Assembly (NCBI GenBank): GCA_004380135.1
Contig: QXCR01000049.1
Coordinates: 124,001 to 188,000 of the forward strand
DNA length: 64,000 bases
Reading direction: 5' to 3'
Origin: Stemphylium vesicarium
Taxonomy: Eukaryota > Ascomycota > Dothideomycetes > Pleosporales > Pleosporaceae
Within the stretch, counting starts at the first letter, position 1; each line of letters begins with the position of its first letter. The notes below the pieces were generated by a model that was given only the letters and a program-made list of their open reading frames with translations, searched no databases and was not told where the DNA came from. A program made the position numbers and the translations under genes. Positions 30,160 through 42,136 of the stretch are shown here, one piece after another.

Positions 30160-30718
30160 ATGTCGATCGCCCGTAAGCGAGAAATGCCCCCTAGCGAGAT
30201 GAACCCAACTTCAATCCAAACCAATCCTCACCACATTTACTTATGGACTTGCAGCGTATGCGCTCTTGTTCTTCAGGTATTACTCTACCGCCCTGCATCT
30301 TGTGATAATCAAAATACGGTGGTTGTGGTCGCAAAAACAGCCATGTCGCGCACTGCGCTAAGAACCACTTTGGTTCTCACCCCTGCTCGATCACTACCAA
30401 CCCTATCTTCCGCAATCTATAACTGCTACGGCGATAGATGCAACCGAGGTGCACATCGTCCCTGATTTTCAAGATGCTTAAGCTTGGAGAATATGCACTC
30501 CGAGCTTATCTTCGTGTCAAATGGACCTCCGCTTGGCGTCACAGCTCGATCACAACCATCCTGTTTTCTCTGCTGCAATGTGGTAGAAGAGGCAAAAGTG
30601 TCTGAACTGCAGATGCGCGGCAGTTTCAGATCTCTAGAAGTGTATGGGGAAGGGTGAGGTACCTGTATAGTTGGCTCATCTCGCCGAGGGGCATTTCTCG
30701 CTTGCGGGCAGGGGACGT
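30160..30718. mobile_element. 559-bp MITE, copy 2
   Basis: Same length and terminal repeats as the copy at 15374..15932, again flanked by TA (30158-30159 and 30719-30720). The left terminal repeat is mutated (ATGTCGATCGCCCGTAAG) while the right one is clean. Internal differences are mostly transitions. Confidence 0.85.
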
Positions 30719-31128
30719 TATCTTGTTACCGAATGGAGGGGGAGATGCAGCCACGAGTCGCATCGGTGAGTTTGGTTGCAAGGATTCTTGAAAGTGGGCC
30801 AAATTACGCGAACTGCCTATCAAAATGCCTTGTTTGGTATAGCTCGGTGCTGATAAAAGAGCTTCGCACAAGGGTCTCGAACGTGACATCGGCGCCTCGA
30901 CCACCCTTTGACTTTGCCCAAAATCTTGCCTTATTGAGTATAGTGGGGATCATTTATCGACCAGGAGTCCAGGACAAAGATGTGGCCTCCCATTGACTGA
31001 CCGACTTGGCGGAGGCGACTTCGGTGCGTGGTTACACGATACGCTTTCTTCCAGTACGACGCCTCACAAGCGAAATCTGGGGCCCCAGGCGGAGCAATTA
31101 TGCCTCTCATCTTACCAAAAACAGAACT
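30719..31128. other. no gene recognised
   Basis: Sequence between the MITE and the permease remnant. Any 5' part of the permease that once lay here is not recognisable. Confidence 0.35.
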
Positions 31129-32427
31129 TCCAACGAAGTCTTCTCAGTCAACTTTGGTTTCACCTCGCTCATCGCCGCCACGGTATCAAGCTACAATCTA
31201 GGCCGGACGGCCTCGTCGTGGGAGCTGCTTCTCATCTTCTACGCGCTTTGTGTGGTGGTGTTTCTTATTTGCTCTTTTGGCGACAAGCTGCTACCCTATG
31301 TAGATGCAGTGGCTGCAATGTGGAACTTCATCACGATCATCGCAATCCTGGTCGCGGTATCGGTGCGCGCAAAGCAAGGCCAGCATTCAGCAGCGTACTC
31401 TCTTGGAAATTACGAATCCAGCTAATCGGGCTGGGGGCACTGGCTTCACCTTCTTCATCGGACTTCTCCCTCCAGCATACGCCTTCTCCGCCATTGGCAT
31501 GATTACCTCCATGACCGAAGAATGTGCGAGGCCTGAAGTCGAAGTCTCGCGAGCGATTGCACTCTGCATTCCTTTCGGCGGCCTCGCGTCTCTCCTCTTC
31601 GTCCTCCCGTTGTGCTTTACACTTCCGTCCCTTGAAGAAATTAGCCGCACCATACGGCCAAGCGCTTCCTCACATCCATAATCGCATCCATCGGCTCCCG
31701 AATCAGTGCTCTGATACTCATGATCATGATACTTTTTGTCACGCTTTTCTGCTCCATCGGAACCACGACTGCTGCATCGCGCTGCACGTGGCCTTTCAGC
31801 CGCGACAATGCCCTCCTGTTTGCAATTATATGGACGCGCACCATCTTCGACCGCCCCATGTTTGCGCTATCCCTGGTTACAACCATCGAAATGCTCCTTG
31901 GCCTTATCAAGCTAGGGTCGAGTAGCGCGTTCACCGCTTTTGCTTCTGTTGGCGTCATGGCGCTGACTATCGACTACTTGTGCCGATCACGATATCGCTA
32001 TTTACAGGCAGGAGAGAAGTCTTGTATGCGAAATGGAGCTACGGAAGTCTCTTGGGTACCGTGGCGAATATTGGAGTAGTTGCGGGAATTGTGTTTGAGT
32101 TGGTTTTGTTCAGTATGCCAACTGCGCTGCCAGTCATGGAAGTCTCGATGAACTATGCATCAGTTGTTTTGATAGGGTTTGCATGCTTCAGTGCGGGCTG
32201 GTTTGCAGTATCGGGGCACAAGCGTAAGTTTTGTCCTGCTACTCAAATGACGCGAGACCAGATGCTGACAGCCGCTAGGATTTGAGGGCCCGCCGGACGA
32301 TATTGACGAAACAGGTCAATTGGGGCATTACAATCCTGTTAATAGGAAATTTGGACCTGATACTTTGGGCGGTTCTTGTGTTTGTCTTCTTCCACTGTCT
32401 ATCTGGGCGCTTCTACCGCGATATTAA
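31129..32427 (+). pseudogene. choline/GABA-type amino acid permease, 5'-truncated and frameshifted
   Basis: Successive frames encode pieces of one APC-superfamily permease. In order they are SWELLLIFYALCVVVFLIC, FFIGLLPPAYAFSAIGMITS with MTEECARPEVEVSRAI, TAASRCTWPFSRDNALLFA, AFTAFASVGVMALTIDY, VLFSMPTALPVMEVSMNYAS and the tail FEGPPDDIDETG. A stop follows LGNYESS near 31424, and frame changes occur near 31670 and 31975. The last intron (about 32225-32279) still has good splice sites, and TAA at 32425 ends the frame. The first several membrane helices are missing. Intact relatives import choline, GABA or similar amines across the plasma membrane. Confidence 0.8.
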
Positions 32428-34433
32428 ATGCTTACTCACCTGCAAAGTTATCATCCTTCTCAAGTTCTCCACGTGGTGAAATTGCCGGAACCTAGTCTGC
32501 TCTATCGGAAGACATGTACGTGACCACATCATAAGTTTCCCAAACTAGAACAGCTCAGATGCTTTTGCATCGTCTCCAGTTGCGGTCGAACAGTCGAACA
32601 CACCACAACACTGTTAATTGTACACGTGCAGCGGAACTGATGCGATAAACATATATGCTGTTGCCAAACAACGCCACCAAGGCTGGATAAAGTGCTTGCC
32701 GCCGGGGATGGCGGCTTTTTGCGACACATTGAATGCAAGTCTGTGAGCTAACTTACATGTCTCAAGCCATGAATGAACCGAAGGGATTGTGTGAGAACAT
32801 GAAGTCTGCAAGAAGAATGAGAGCTGTGTTCCTTCAGGAGAGTAAAGCTCTCGAGACTATTTACTGTATCAAAGAGTGATCTAACTGTACATGGTAAGGA
32901 CTGTGTATGAGGATCATGTGATTTGGCAACATGTAATTTACTTATATTATCCAGCAAGCCAAGCCTGACAGCTGTCAGGCGTGTGGCTGTGCAGCTCATC
33001 GCGCAAATGCGATGGGAATTTTTTCATTGACCAGACTGATCCTGTTTATCCAGGCTTTCTGGTTCGATGGAAACGCTTTGCGGGATCTGGCTGGCAATTT
33101 ACACTACGATGAACGAGTTTGTTCATCTTATAGCCGAGAATGAACTTCTCTTGTACCTTTACCACTCTTCCTTGAATGCTCTTATGGACATTCTGACATT
33201 AGCCTTGTAATTTTGTGCCGGAGAGATTATTAGAGGTACATGGCAGCACAACTATGGGTATACCATGGTGTATGTATATCATTGTAGCATACGTATGGAT
33301 GGTTCTTGACTGAGTGTGTCCGCCTTCGCATTGTCCGCTTTCAACATTCGGACTAAAATGAATTATTTTGCATAAGCAATACCGACTCAGATTAGGACGT
33401 GAGAGCTAATGCATAAAAAGACGCCTGCACAACACACCAAAGAACGTCTAACTTACTGTCATTCTCTCCGTTCCAGACCTGAAACCATTTCTAGCTCAAC
33501 ATCATGGCGTTCACTGTACGTTCAGGCTCTGACATCAAGTGAATCCTCCAGCGTTCGAGCAGTACTCCAAGCACAACCGACGAAAACACCAGCCGCACTA
33601 CGGCATCGCTCTGCGACCAGGTGTTCAAGTCAGTCTATTCGTGGCTGCATAATTACTAGCTTGATCGAAGTTGAGATCGTTGGAACTGCTCAATCCCAGG
33701 ATCTAGCTAGCATTCCTTCCGGCAGACAACTATCGACGGCCTCGAAGAATGCCTCTTTGCATCTGTCGGCTGGTTATTCACTACAATTTAGGCGTGTTAA
33801 AGCAGCAACTGACATACCGGCCTGTTCTCATGCTGTCTTACCGGGTAGCCCTCGTTTACCAGCGTTCCTTGATCTTCTACCTAGGCTCTAGCCCATTGTT
33901 ACAGCTCCAGCTACTTGTTAGTCGAGTATCATAGTGACCAGTGCACTTCGAACTTGAGTCTTTCTGTGCTCACCTCGATTAGAGAAAAGCTCATCAGCAC
34001 ATGAATACCGTCGGTCGAGTCAATCGCACAATTATCACTTAACTATTCTCGTTGTAAAGAGCTAGATCGGGAGTCCCCTGTCGACCGAGATTTCTCCTAA
34101 ATGACAGTAGGCAAGCAAGCATCAACATCTTCGTAGTGTGTTTGTGTGAGCTGGAGGCGCGACAATGACATGTACAATAACGGCATTGCGCAAAATGGCG
34201 GTTACCTTTTCCCCAGAGCTACCTGATACAATTCCGAAACTAGTAAGTGAATAGTTGATGAAAATCTTGCGAGAGGACTCGGCGTGTGGTGTCGCTCTAG
34301 ATTGCGGTGCTGACATATGCATCTTGATATTTCATCGTTTTTTTTGGTCTCGACACGGCAAAGGAACACATAGTTGACTGATGCATGTGATACGCTTCTG
34401 TGTATTTCCATTATGAATCATACAGTTTATTCT
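32428..34433. other. 2-kb stretch without a supported gene
   Basis: Open frames are short and lack motifs. Around 33504 an ATG with a possible short intron could encode a Ser/Thr-rich peptide, but I cannot support it. The left part is AT-rich. Confidence 0.4.
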
Positions 34434-35515
34434 TTACGAAGTTCTTCCCAGACCTAGTGCTTTCGCTTCCTCTCTGACCAGACTTTGGATTTCAGCGGAA
34501 AGTGCGGGGCGTTGAGGAACCCAGCCTAGAGTTTCTCTCGCTCGAGTAGCCTTACACACGGAGTTGGTACCCCAGAAGGTCGATGCATAAGGCCAAATCT
34601 GATCGGCATCGATCCAGGGAACTGATTTATCTTCAGTATTTTGCAGATATCCTTGGTCATATGCCTCCTTAATAATCCAACCAGAAACGTCGCCCCACGA
34701 GACGAGACCATTTTCTGCGAAATAGAAACCCTCAACACCCCAGGTGGCCTTCCAGTGTCCGTTGGCCGCATCCTCAACAAGCTTCAGGAAGAGTTGTGAG
34801 AGGTCATGTATGTGCACCACAGCCCACTGATTCTGGCCATCCTCAACATGAAAACCAGACCCTCTCTTTAATATGTGCGAAGTTAGTTCGGGCACCTGGA
34901 TACTCCTCTGGTTTCCCGGACCGCGTCCACGGCCATAGATTGTCGGTGGACAGACGATCGCAGTCTTCGCAAAAGTTGACACATCTTTGCCCAGGTTAAG
35001 AATAGTCATGTCGACGTCCTTGTGAGGTGCGCTTTCGTCGATGGAAATAATATCTTGGATGCCTTCCCAGTCGTCATATACTTTATTGCTCTTCACCCCA
35101 AAAATCTTTTGGTTCAGGTCATCGAAGCAGAGCAAATCCGAGCCTGACAAGTGAATGACGGCGGTCGTCTTCTTGCTTATGCTGTTCTGTCGGACTCCTT
35201 GAGCAATGGCCTGTACCGAGGCCAAATGTTCACCATTTGCTAGATGGCAAACAATATCTGCGTTTTTGGATTCCTCCGCGAGAAGTTCAGCGTTGTCCAG
35301 GCTTCCATGCACCAATCGTATGGAAGGATAGAGCTTGCCCAGTAATTCTCCACACTCAGTACTGCGAACCAGACAAGATATCTTGTATTCTGGATGAGCT
35401 TTAGTAATAGTATACAGGACGTCGCCGCCAATGTAGCCAGTGCCACCGGTCCTGAAACAGGTTAGGGCTAGATCCGGAGAATGTAGGGATAGACAAACAA
35501 AAACAGCTTGAGCAT
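34434..35515 (-). CDS. NAD(P)-binding epimerase/dehydratase-like protein
   Basis: Two exons, 35515..35499 and 35451..34434, with a 47-bp GT-AG intron; 344 residues. The tiny first exon supplies MLKLFL and the junction completes the nucleotide-binding motif TGGTGYIGG at residues 7-15. This is the glycine-rich turn of atypical/extended short-chain dehydrogenases. Later segments (AIVCPPTIYGRGRGPGNQ; AVVHIHDLSQLFLKLVEDA) are typical of fungal NAD-dependent epimerase/dehydratase-like proteins that share the NmrA/extended SDR fold. A canonical YxxxK catalytic pair is not obvious, so catalytic versus regulatory function is open. The gene is complete. Confidence 0.82.
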
Positions 35516-36827
35516 AATGTTATGCTAATCTCCAATGTCGTTGGGTCTTTCAGCTCAAGGAATGCTTTGGTTCTTCTCGAATGATGGCTTCACTCGCCTT
35601 TATATCATACATCCAATTTCAAAGCATCGTACCGGGATTGGAATTTATAATCAATGCACTTGCCTAGTTTGGGAAGGTATTCCGAGGTGAAGAATTAAGC
35701 AATGCGGAAAGTCCGTATGTTGCCTGCTGTAAAGCTGTGAAGATGCTGCAGAATAGCCAGTAACGAAAAGCCACGATACCCCACATTACATCGCTTAATA
35801 GAGCAAACCTAGCCTAATTTAGTACTCTCTTAGCTTCTTTCACGGCGTTCTCCGGTCGCGCCTTCTCAGCAGCTATAGCTTTGTCAAAGGTTATTTCTAA
35901 AACAGGCATCAATGTCGTAAGACAACTCTAGGTCGAAGTAGGCAACAATTAGGGCACTATGCTTGGCAACATTAGAGGGCTCTTGTAGTTGCTCCGCCCC
36001 ACGCTAGAGATTGGGGTAGTAGTAACCTCGGCACAAGACCACTGCTGTGCTTGACCATACCGGATGTGGAGCCGGCGGCTGAGCCAGGCTCGGGTCCGGC
36101 CATCTCGGAGATCTTGGCTCGGAGCTTATCAAGTTCCTCCTTAGAGGCTTTGAAAGCGGCGATGACTTGTTTGGCTTGGATCTGTGCCTGCTGGGCAATT
36201 GGTGGTCTTCCGTCGGGTGAGTGGAGGAGTTCGAAACCTACGTTCTCCCACTCGAAGATGATGGCTTGGTTGTCTCCGGTATCTGAGTTACCAAGATATG
36301 GGCGAATAGCAATGGGTTATCCTAGCTAGTAAATTTTCGTTCTAGGCTTGGTCTATATCGTCGGATGGATCAAAGTTAGCGAAATACGAGTTGCGAGATG
36401 CGTAGCGCTAATATCCGAAGCTCAGACAGGAAGCACTGAGAGGCTGGGACAAGGACCCAAACCCAATCGCCCAAATATGGTTTCTTGCAAGAACTTGCAA
36501 GGTTAGTGTTTTAAAGTTTCGGAATATTCCGAAGCTGCCCGTGACCTGTGACCCTGACTACTAAGCCCCAACGCTTCTTTTGGTTAGGATCTCTCTCGTA
36601 CACCTGATTACTCAATATCATGGAAACGGGGGTGCGCCTTTAAAAGAAGGCTTTCGGAATTTTCTGCCGATTTTTCCTGTGGTTAGGTGACATGGTGCCT
36701 CCCGTTAACCTCCGTAGAACCTCGGCCTAAACGACGATCCATCACTGAGTGCGACAATGTTATAATACCGCTGTCTCCCGCCCATTTAGAATCTTTGTAA
36801 TCCTCTTAGATCTTTTTGCACTAATAG
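35516..36827. other. intergenic with one possible coding remnant
   Basis: On the minus strand between about 36315 and 36004 a frame reads IIFEWENVGFELLHSPDGRP then QQAQIQAKQVIAAFKASKEE, a plausible helical protein piece without start or known family. It may be the relic of a lost gene. The rest shows no feature; the last 300 bases are the esterase promoter. Confidence 0.35.
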
Positions 36828-37991
36828 ATGTTGCACCCACTACCAGTACGACATTATACAATGACTGTCGTCACGTACCAGCCTTTTAAAGGCTTATATG
36901 CCCTCACCGCACTCGCGTTCGAACTCGCGCGACTTCCCTTCTTCCTCGCCAAATACCTCCACAAGTACGGGCGCCAGCGTCCAGAATGGACGTTTCGTCA
37001 AGCCATTGTCGTGCGGCTCTTATGCTCGGTCTTCTATCACCTCGGAATTACGCAGACAGGGACAGCGCAACCGCTTACACCCGGTAAAGAGAAGGAGCGA
37101 TGGGTCACAATGAAGCCAGCGAATGAAGAGCTGTACAAGGGACCATTGCGGTGCAATCCAGATATCAAGCCTGTAGAAATTGGCGGAACATGGTACCCAG
37201 CGCTGCCGACTGAAGGAAATGACATGAGTAGCATCAGGGTCATCCTCCACATTCACGGTGGCGGATTTGTAGTTGGAGATGGGAGAACGGTTACCAGCGG
37301 TCCTTTCGCGAAGAGGCTACTCAAGTATGCTACTGCTACACATGTGTTTTGCCCACAGTACCGACTGTCTACGCTACCTGCCTCCAAGACGTCGAATCCA
37401 TTCCCTGCTGCGCTTCAGGACAGCCTGACATCATACCTGTATCTCGTCAACTACATGAAGATATCACCGAAAGACATCGTCCTATCCGGCGACTCAGCAG
37501 GTGGCAATCTCGCCATTGCCCTTCTGAGATACATCAGCGAGTATGGCGCAGACTTAAGTATTCCGAAACCTTCGGCATGCCTTCTCTGGTCCCCATGGAT
37601 CGATCCATGCGGCGATGCAAGCGGTTCATACGTGCACGACAACCCCAACTACCACACAGACTACCTTACGTTGGCTTTCACTGATTGGGGCTGCAAGGCC
37701 TACCCTGGCTTGTCTGACATACATCCACTCCCACTACCATACATCAACAACAAACTCAAGATGCTCAGGACAGAAGTCCCGATATGGGTGACTGCTGGAG
37801 GCGCAGAGTTGTTGTACTTCGATGTCAAAGAATGGTCGGAAAAGATGAAGAAAGCTGGGAATGACGTCACTTTGATGATTGAAGAGACGGCACCACACGA
37901 TATTCTACTTATAGCTGATGTGACGGGCTTCAACAAGGAAGGTGATAATTGCGCAAAGCAGGCTGGTGGGTGGTTAAGAAGCAAGCAATAG
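36828..37991 (+). CDS. HSL-type alpha/beta hydrolase (esterase/lipase)
   Basis: Single exon, 387 residues from the ATG at 36828; a second ATG at 36861 (MTVVTYQPF) would give 376 and is equally plausible. The oxyanion motif HGGGF lies near residue 142. The nucleophile is in GDSAGGN near residue 222, and the catalytic His probably lies in APHDIL near the C-terminus. This arrangement defines the hormone-sensitive-lipase family. An N-terminal hydrophobic stretch (LYALTALAFELARLPFFLA) may anchor it to a membrane. The substrate is unknown; fungal relatives include sterol and xenobiotic esterases. No lesions. Confidence 0.88.
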   Translation: MLHPLPVRHYTMTVVTYQPFKGLYALTALAFELARLPFFLAKYLHKYGRQRPEWTFRQAIVVRLLCSVFYHLGITQTGTAQPLTPGKEKERWVTMKPANEELYKGPLRCNPDIKPVEIGGTWYPALPTEGNDMSSIRVILHIHGGGFVVGDGRTVTSGPFAKRLLKYATATHVFCPQYRLSTLPASKTSNPFPAALQDSLTSYLYLVNYMKISPKDIVLSGDSAGGNLAIALLRYISEYGADLSIPKPSACLLWSPWIDPCGDASGSYVHDNPNYHTDYLTLAFTDWGCKAYPGLSDIHPLPLPYINNKLKMLRTEVPIWVTAGGAELLYFDVKEWSEKMKKAGNDVTLMIEETAPHDILLIADVTGFNKEGDNCAKQAGGWLRSKQ

Positions 37992-38233
37992 TTCAATCTG
38001 TTATGCATAAGTTGTTGAATTTGCCCTTGGAAATAGTTCGTCTTTAGCTTAGTAGTTAATCCTACTTACTACAACATATGGTACGTTTTTTTGGTGTCAA
38101 GCTACATAGTATCAGAGCCATGATGGATTGTTAAGGCTTTCCTTTCGTTCGTAGCTGACGTTATATAGAACTTGTCATCAACAACCTAATTGAATCCACC
38201 AATGATGCGTTCACTGTCACAGGGCGGTTTGTT

Positions 38234-39513
38234 TCAAGTAGATTTCACAACGCTAGGGGCTTCCATGACCAATTCGGTGCCGAACACCCAGTCCCAGAAA
38301 CGGCTAGTGATGCCAAATCCATTCTGATAGTCCGCAAAATGATGCTTGAGGTGATACCTCTTGAGCTCCTGGAAATACGGGGGAAGCCTTCCGAAGGTCA
38401 GCAATAACTTGTTCACTTTGTGGGCAGTGCTTACCTTCGGTGGTGCAGAAAGTAGTGCGTCATGTCATAGCATGTATATCCAAAGATGCCGCCAGCATAG
38501 GCAGCTGTCGCCCCATGCCAGTTCCAGAAAACAACAGTGTGCGCAAATTTCCAGAATGGTGCTGCAAGAACGACAAAAAGTGTGGGTGGCACAACCAGTC
38601 TGTATCTATCCATGGGCAGATAGTGATGGATACCATGGAGAAGGAAATGTAACGTAATGCTGACACGGTTATTCGGAATATACCTGGCTTGTCAGCAAGC
38701 AGTTTGTAGAGAATTTGCAGAACAAACCTACTCGTCCAGATGAAATAGGCACCTATGCATGGCATATTCCACAATCGTCCAGAATCCTAGTCCGAACGCC
38801 CAGTAACCTGCCAATGCGGACACAGATCCCAACCCCTGATAAGCAACGGCCGTTCCGTACGCGACGCACGGCCACCACAGCATCGGTACAACCCACCACG
38901 GCGTCTTGCTTAAGGGTTCTAGGAAGTTACCGAAGATTAGCGCTGAGTCGCCGCCCCTATAATGCCGTGGTCGGTGCACCTGCTCCAAGTAGAAGTCTTT
39001 TTCGAAACCGCCGTTCCAGACCTGCATTAAAAGTGATTTACTCAGGTTAAGGAACTTGTGCTCCTTGTAGTCGAGAGAGGGATCGGTTTCTCTGGAGAGG
39101 TCCTCTGCCGAGGACATTCCAGTCGTAATGTAAAGCGGCTTAGCAGCTCTTTGCATGGTCTTGAACCCTGTATGGGCCCCGTCAAAAATTGGCAAAGGCA
39201 TAATTCCAGCGACTTTGCCGCTCTTTGTCGCAAAGTTTATGGTCGGCTCGGTAGACATAAGGCTCACAAGGCTCTCGTCTAGAATCTCATATGCTGAGTT
39301 TGAGTGAGTGTGTGACATCTCGTCTTTCATAATAGCCTCCACGTCCTTGCCTGCATATTCGAGTATGAGATTCTCGCCACCTGGATGACCAAAGACCAAA
39401 TGGGTGATATCGTAGACTTTCACACCAATTGTGACATAACTTGACTTTGCGTTGTTGTGTTTTTGCACTTCGGTGGCTGGAATTGTTGGGAGGGTACGGA
39501 CTAGCATCGTCAT
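38234..39513 (-). CDS. SCS7: fatty acid / ceramide 2-hydroxylase with cytochrome b5 domain
   Basis: Three exons, 39513..38732, 38683..38435 and 38387..38234, with introns of 48 and 47 bp; 394 residues. The N-terminal cytochrome b5 domain has HPGG at residues 43-46. The C-terminal hydroxylase domain carries the paired-His motifs of the membrane di-iron family: HRCLFH, HFLLHGIHHY, HYFLHHR and HLKHHF. It is expected to add a 2-hydroxyl group to the very-long acyl chain of ceramides in the ER, as yeast Scs7 does. The 38731 donor (GTAGGT) and the junctions restore conserved sequence. It acts in the same pathway as the delta-8 desaturase at 4155..5912. Confidence 0.92.
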
Positions 39514-40650
39514 TGTCGCAGAGATGCAACTCGGTTTGAGAAGGTGATAGGCAATATAGTGCTGGCGCTTGAGACCTGTGTGGTGTTGGATGGGCGGATG
39601 TCTAAGCGTACGTTCAAGGTAAATTTGGCTAGCGATGGGGATGGTACGCAACTTGGGTACGGTGAGCTGCCCAGTATCATACGACTGTGGAATACGTCAA
39701 AAGGCGCGGGAAACTTACGAAAACAAATAAATGACGCAGAGTGAGCAGACAAAGTATCTGTTTGGAGGAAATGACACGGCGTGAAGGATGGTGCGCAGCC
39801 GTCTATAATTATCAGGAAAAAGCAGGTACATTGATTAGATTCCCAGGCCTCACCGCGCATTGGCCAGCTGACGTGTACGTGTCCTTCAGGCCGTCATCTT
39901 CAGCCTGATGACTCGAATCAATGGCAGAAGTCACAGGCTCTGGTTGTTCGGCAACCCCCACTGCTGCGTAATGAATATTTTCCGTATCAGAGAGGATTCC
40001 ATAGAAAGGCGGGTGGAAAGCAAAAAGTGTCGCAGCCGAGAAGGGATCAGATCGCGAGCTGTGGCGCATAACCTACTTTACGAGAAAGCTTGTTTGCCCA
40101 TTGATTCCGAAGCTTATTTGAGCGGAGCAGCGCCGGAGCAATGCCGGAGCAATGCCGGAACAGAGCCGAGGAGCGTGTTGGAAAATGGTGTTTCAGCGGT
40201 GGGTACGGTGCTGCGCCGGATCGCGTAGTGCGCGGGATCACGGAAACCTATCAATTTAAAACACACAATCTATGAAGGCGATTACAGAGGTTGTTGTTGC
40301 TGTACCGCTAAAGCTTTATCACTGTTTGGAGAAGGTGGTACTACATAGCATGCTGGTCGCAACTGCTCTTTCAAGCCTATCGTTCTCGCTGTACATCTGA
40401 CGATGGTGATTGTCACTTTTGCTGTTTTTTGTTTTTGTTTTGTTTTTTAAGATAGAAAAGACGAAGCTCATTGTATTACTAGCGAGAGAGGGACAGATGG
40501 ATTAGAGACTCCGAGCTTAGTGAAGGCATATGCGTCAAGTTAACTGTCTTGGCTAACATATTCATTTTTGTAAACATTCTTGTTTACTCCAAAGAGTTGG
40601 TATCGGCATTCCTTGCTGTCCATGTTTTCTTTTATCCACTCTTGTTCGCC
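39514..40650. other. intergenic, no gene recognised
   Basis: Promoter side of the hydroxylase and 3' side of the hydrolase pseudogene. A short tandem of GAGCAATGCCG-like units lies near 40130-40165. A T-rich tract lies near 40420-40450. Confidence 0.45.
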
Positions 40651-41634
40651 TCATTCATTCTCTGGTTTTTTCAACGCCGCTCTGAGAGAATTCAACTGAA
40701 CAGAGATGTTCTCTTCAAACTTTTGACCGAAGTACAGATCAAAGTGCTCACAATCTTCAATCACCGACAATGTCTTTGGCTCGCCAGCTGCAGTAAAGGC
40801 TTCGTATTGCGAGGAGGTAGGCACGGTGGCGTCCTTTTCTGCTAACACCATTAGAAGCGGCGTAGGAGAGATTCGATGAATGAAAGCCCGGGGTTCGAAG
40901 ATGGAGATGTTGAAAACCGATTGTAGCGTTACTTCCGTCTCCCATGACTGCTTGCGCTGAGCCAATTCTTTCAGATAAGGAAACGTATCCGGTTTTCCCA
41001 TCAAAGCTCCCGAGTCCCCTGTCGCAGCGGCCTCAGGAGTTTCTGGAATGACCTTAGTCATTGCTGGGGGGTTGCCCGATTTGATGCTTTTCCGGTCTGC
41101 GTACATAGATGGGAAATAGGTTTGTAGGAATGGATCAATAGCTTCCCCAGACACAAAGGGGACCTGTGTTATGGCAGCAGCGATGCGTTTGTCGAACGCC
41201 GCAGCAAGAATGCTAATTCCACCGCCCATGCTGCTTCCCCAATATACTATCTTGGCCGAGTCCACTTCGGGTAGCGAAGCCACATAATTAGTCGAAAGCA
41301 TCAGCATAGTCGAGCGCTTGCCTAGTCGGATCGGTTTCATTACGTCGAGAACCATCGCTCGATCCCCAGCTGCGGTAGTCGTAGATCAGCGTGGCAAAGC
41401 CCGCTTCGAAAAAGCGCTCAGCGAAATCCGGGAGGAATTGCTCTTTTAATCCGGAAAACTGTGAATCATCGCTTAGTCTCAACTCCTAGCAAATAGCCAC
41501 ACTGAGAAAACAAATACCCCATGAGTCATTATTATACATGGGCTCCTCTCGGATCCAGGTGGGGCATAGAAATAGCCTCGCAACGTGACTCCATCCGTGG
41601 TACGAAATTCGACATCTTTTCGGGAACGATCCAT
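40651..41634 (-). pseudogene. alpha/beta hydrolase with 4-bp frameshift
   Basis: Exon 1 (41634..41518) and exon 2 (from 41458) are joined over a 59-bp GT-AG intron and encode MDRSRKDVEFRTTDGVTLRG, THG-FSGLKEQFLPDFAERF and the nucleophile motif WGSSMGG. Later come the Asp loop (AEKDATVP) and His (CEHFDLY). The family resembles fungal dienelactone/DltD-like hydrolases of the polyketide-associated type. Between DYADAFD and YVASLPEVD the bases ATTA (41287-41290, plus strand) shift the frame and create an immediate stop; removing four bases would restore continuity with the family. I therefore call it broken, though an assembly error is possible. Its 5' half was copied to 8429..8883. Confidence 0.7.
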
Positions 41635-41899
41635 CTGGCACTGTAAAAATATAAATAAGACTTCAGTACAAAAGGACGGTAAAGTATGGATATAATAAGC
41701 AAGGTTAAGAGTCCTTTGTTCTGTACAGAAAGGTGGTACAACTATGCTACCTGGCGAGGTGTTCAATGTGTTCTATATATCGCGCTCACAGGCATTCATT
41801 TGGATGGAAGTGACAATGGTCACTTGGAATAGCTTATCTCCGAAGCCTTCCCGAGCCATTTCACTGCTAGCCCGCCACGTGTACGTTGAGTCAACGCTA
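41446..41899 (-). repeat. source copy of the segment duplicated at 8.4 kb
   Basis: Covers the start of exon 2, the intron, exon 1 and about 265 bp upstream of the hydrolase. It has fewer TpA dinucleotides than the 8429..8883 copy, so it looks like the less mutated one. Confidence 0.85.
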
Positions 41900-41986
41900 A
41901 TTAGTCTCTCATTGTTCGAGTCTCCTTCACCTAGAAGCCTTTTGCCTGCATTCGTTTTGTCTGACTCATTTCCAGACATCTTTTTG

Positions 41987-42136
41987 CCTAACCTCCCTCC
42001 CTACGCGACGAACAACCCAGTGGGCCGAACCCAGCCAATGAGAGCGCAATAGTAGCAGATATCCCGACCTTACGCTACCTCTCATTGGCCAACATCGGCC
42101 CACTGGGTTGTTCGTCGCCCAGGGAGGGAGGTTAGG
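41987..42136. mobile_element. 150-bp foldback MITE
   Basis: Arms of about 58 bp begin CCTAACCTCCCTCCCT on the left and end AGGGAGGGAGGTTAGG on the right. They share GCGACGAACAACCCAGTGGG and CCAATGAGAG. The spacer is under 40 bp, so the element can fold into an almost complete hairpin. It overlaps the last codons of the hypothetical gene on its right. Confidence 0.85.

Noticed and set aside
10006..30718. Secondary-metabolite gene cluster
   Set aside because: There is a regulator and transporters, but no PKS, NRPS, terpene synthase or P450; the content fits metal handling instead.
33409..33934. 160-residue plus-strand frame and possible spliced gene at 33504
   Set aside because: Composition looks random and no domain or convincing splice pattern was found.
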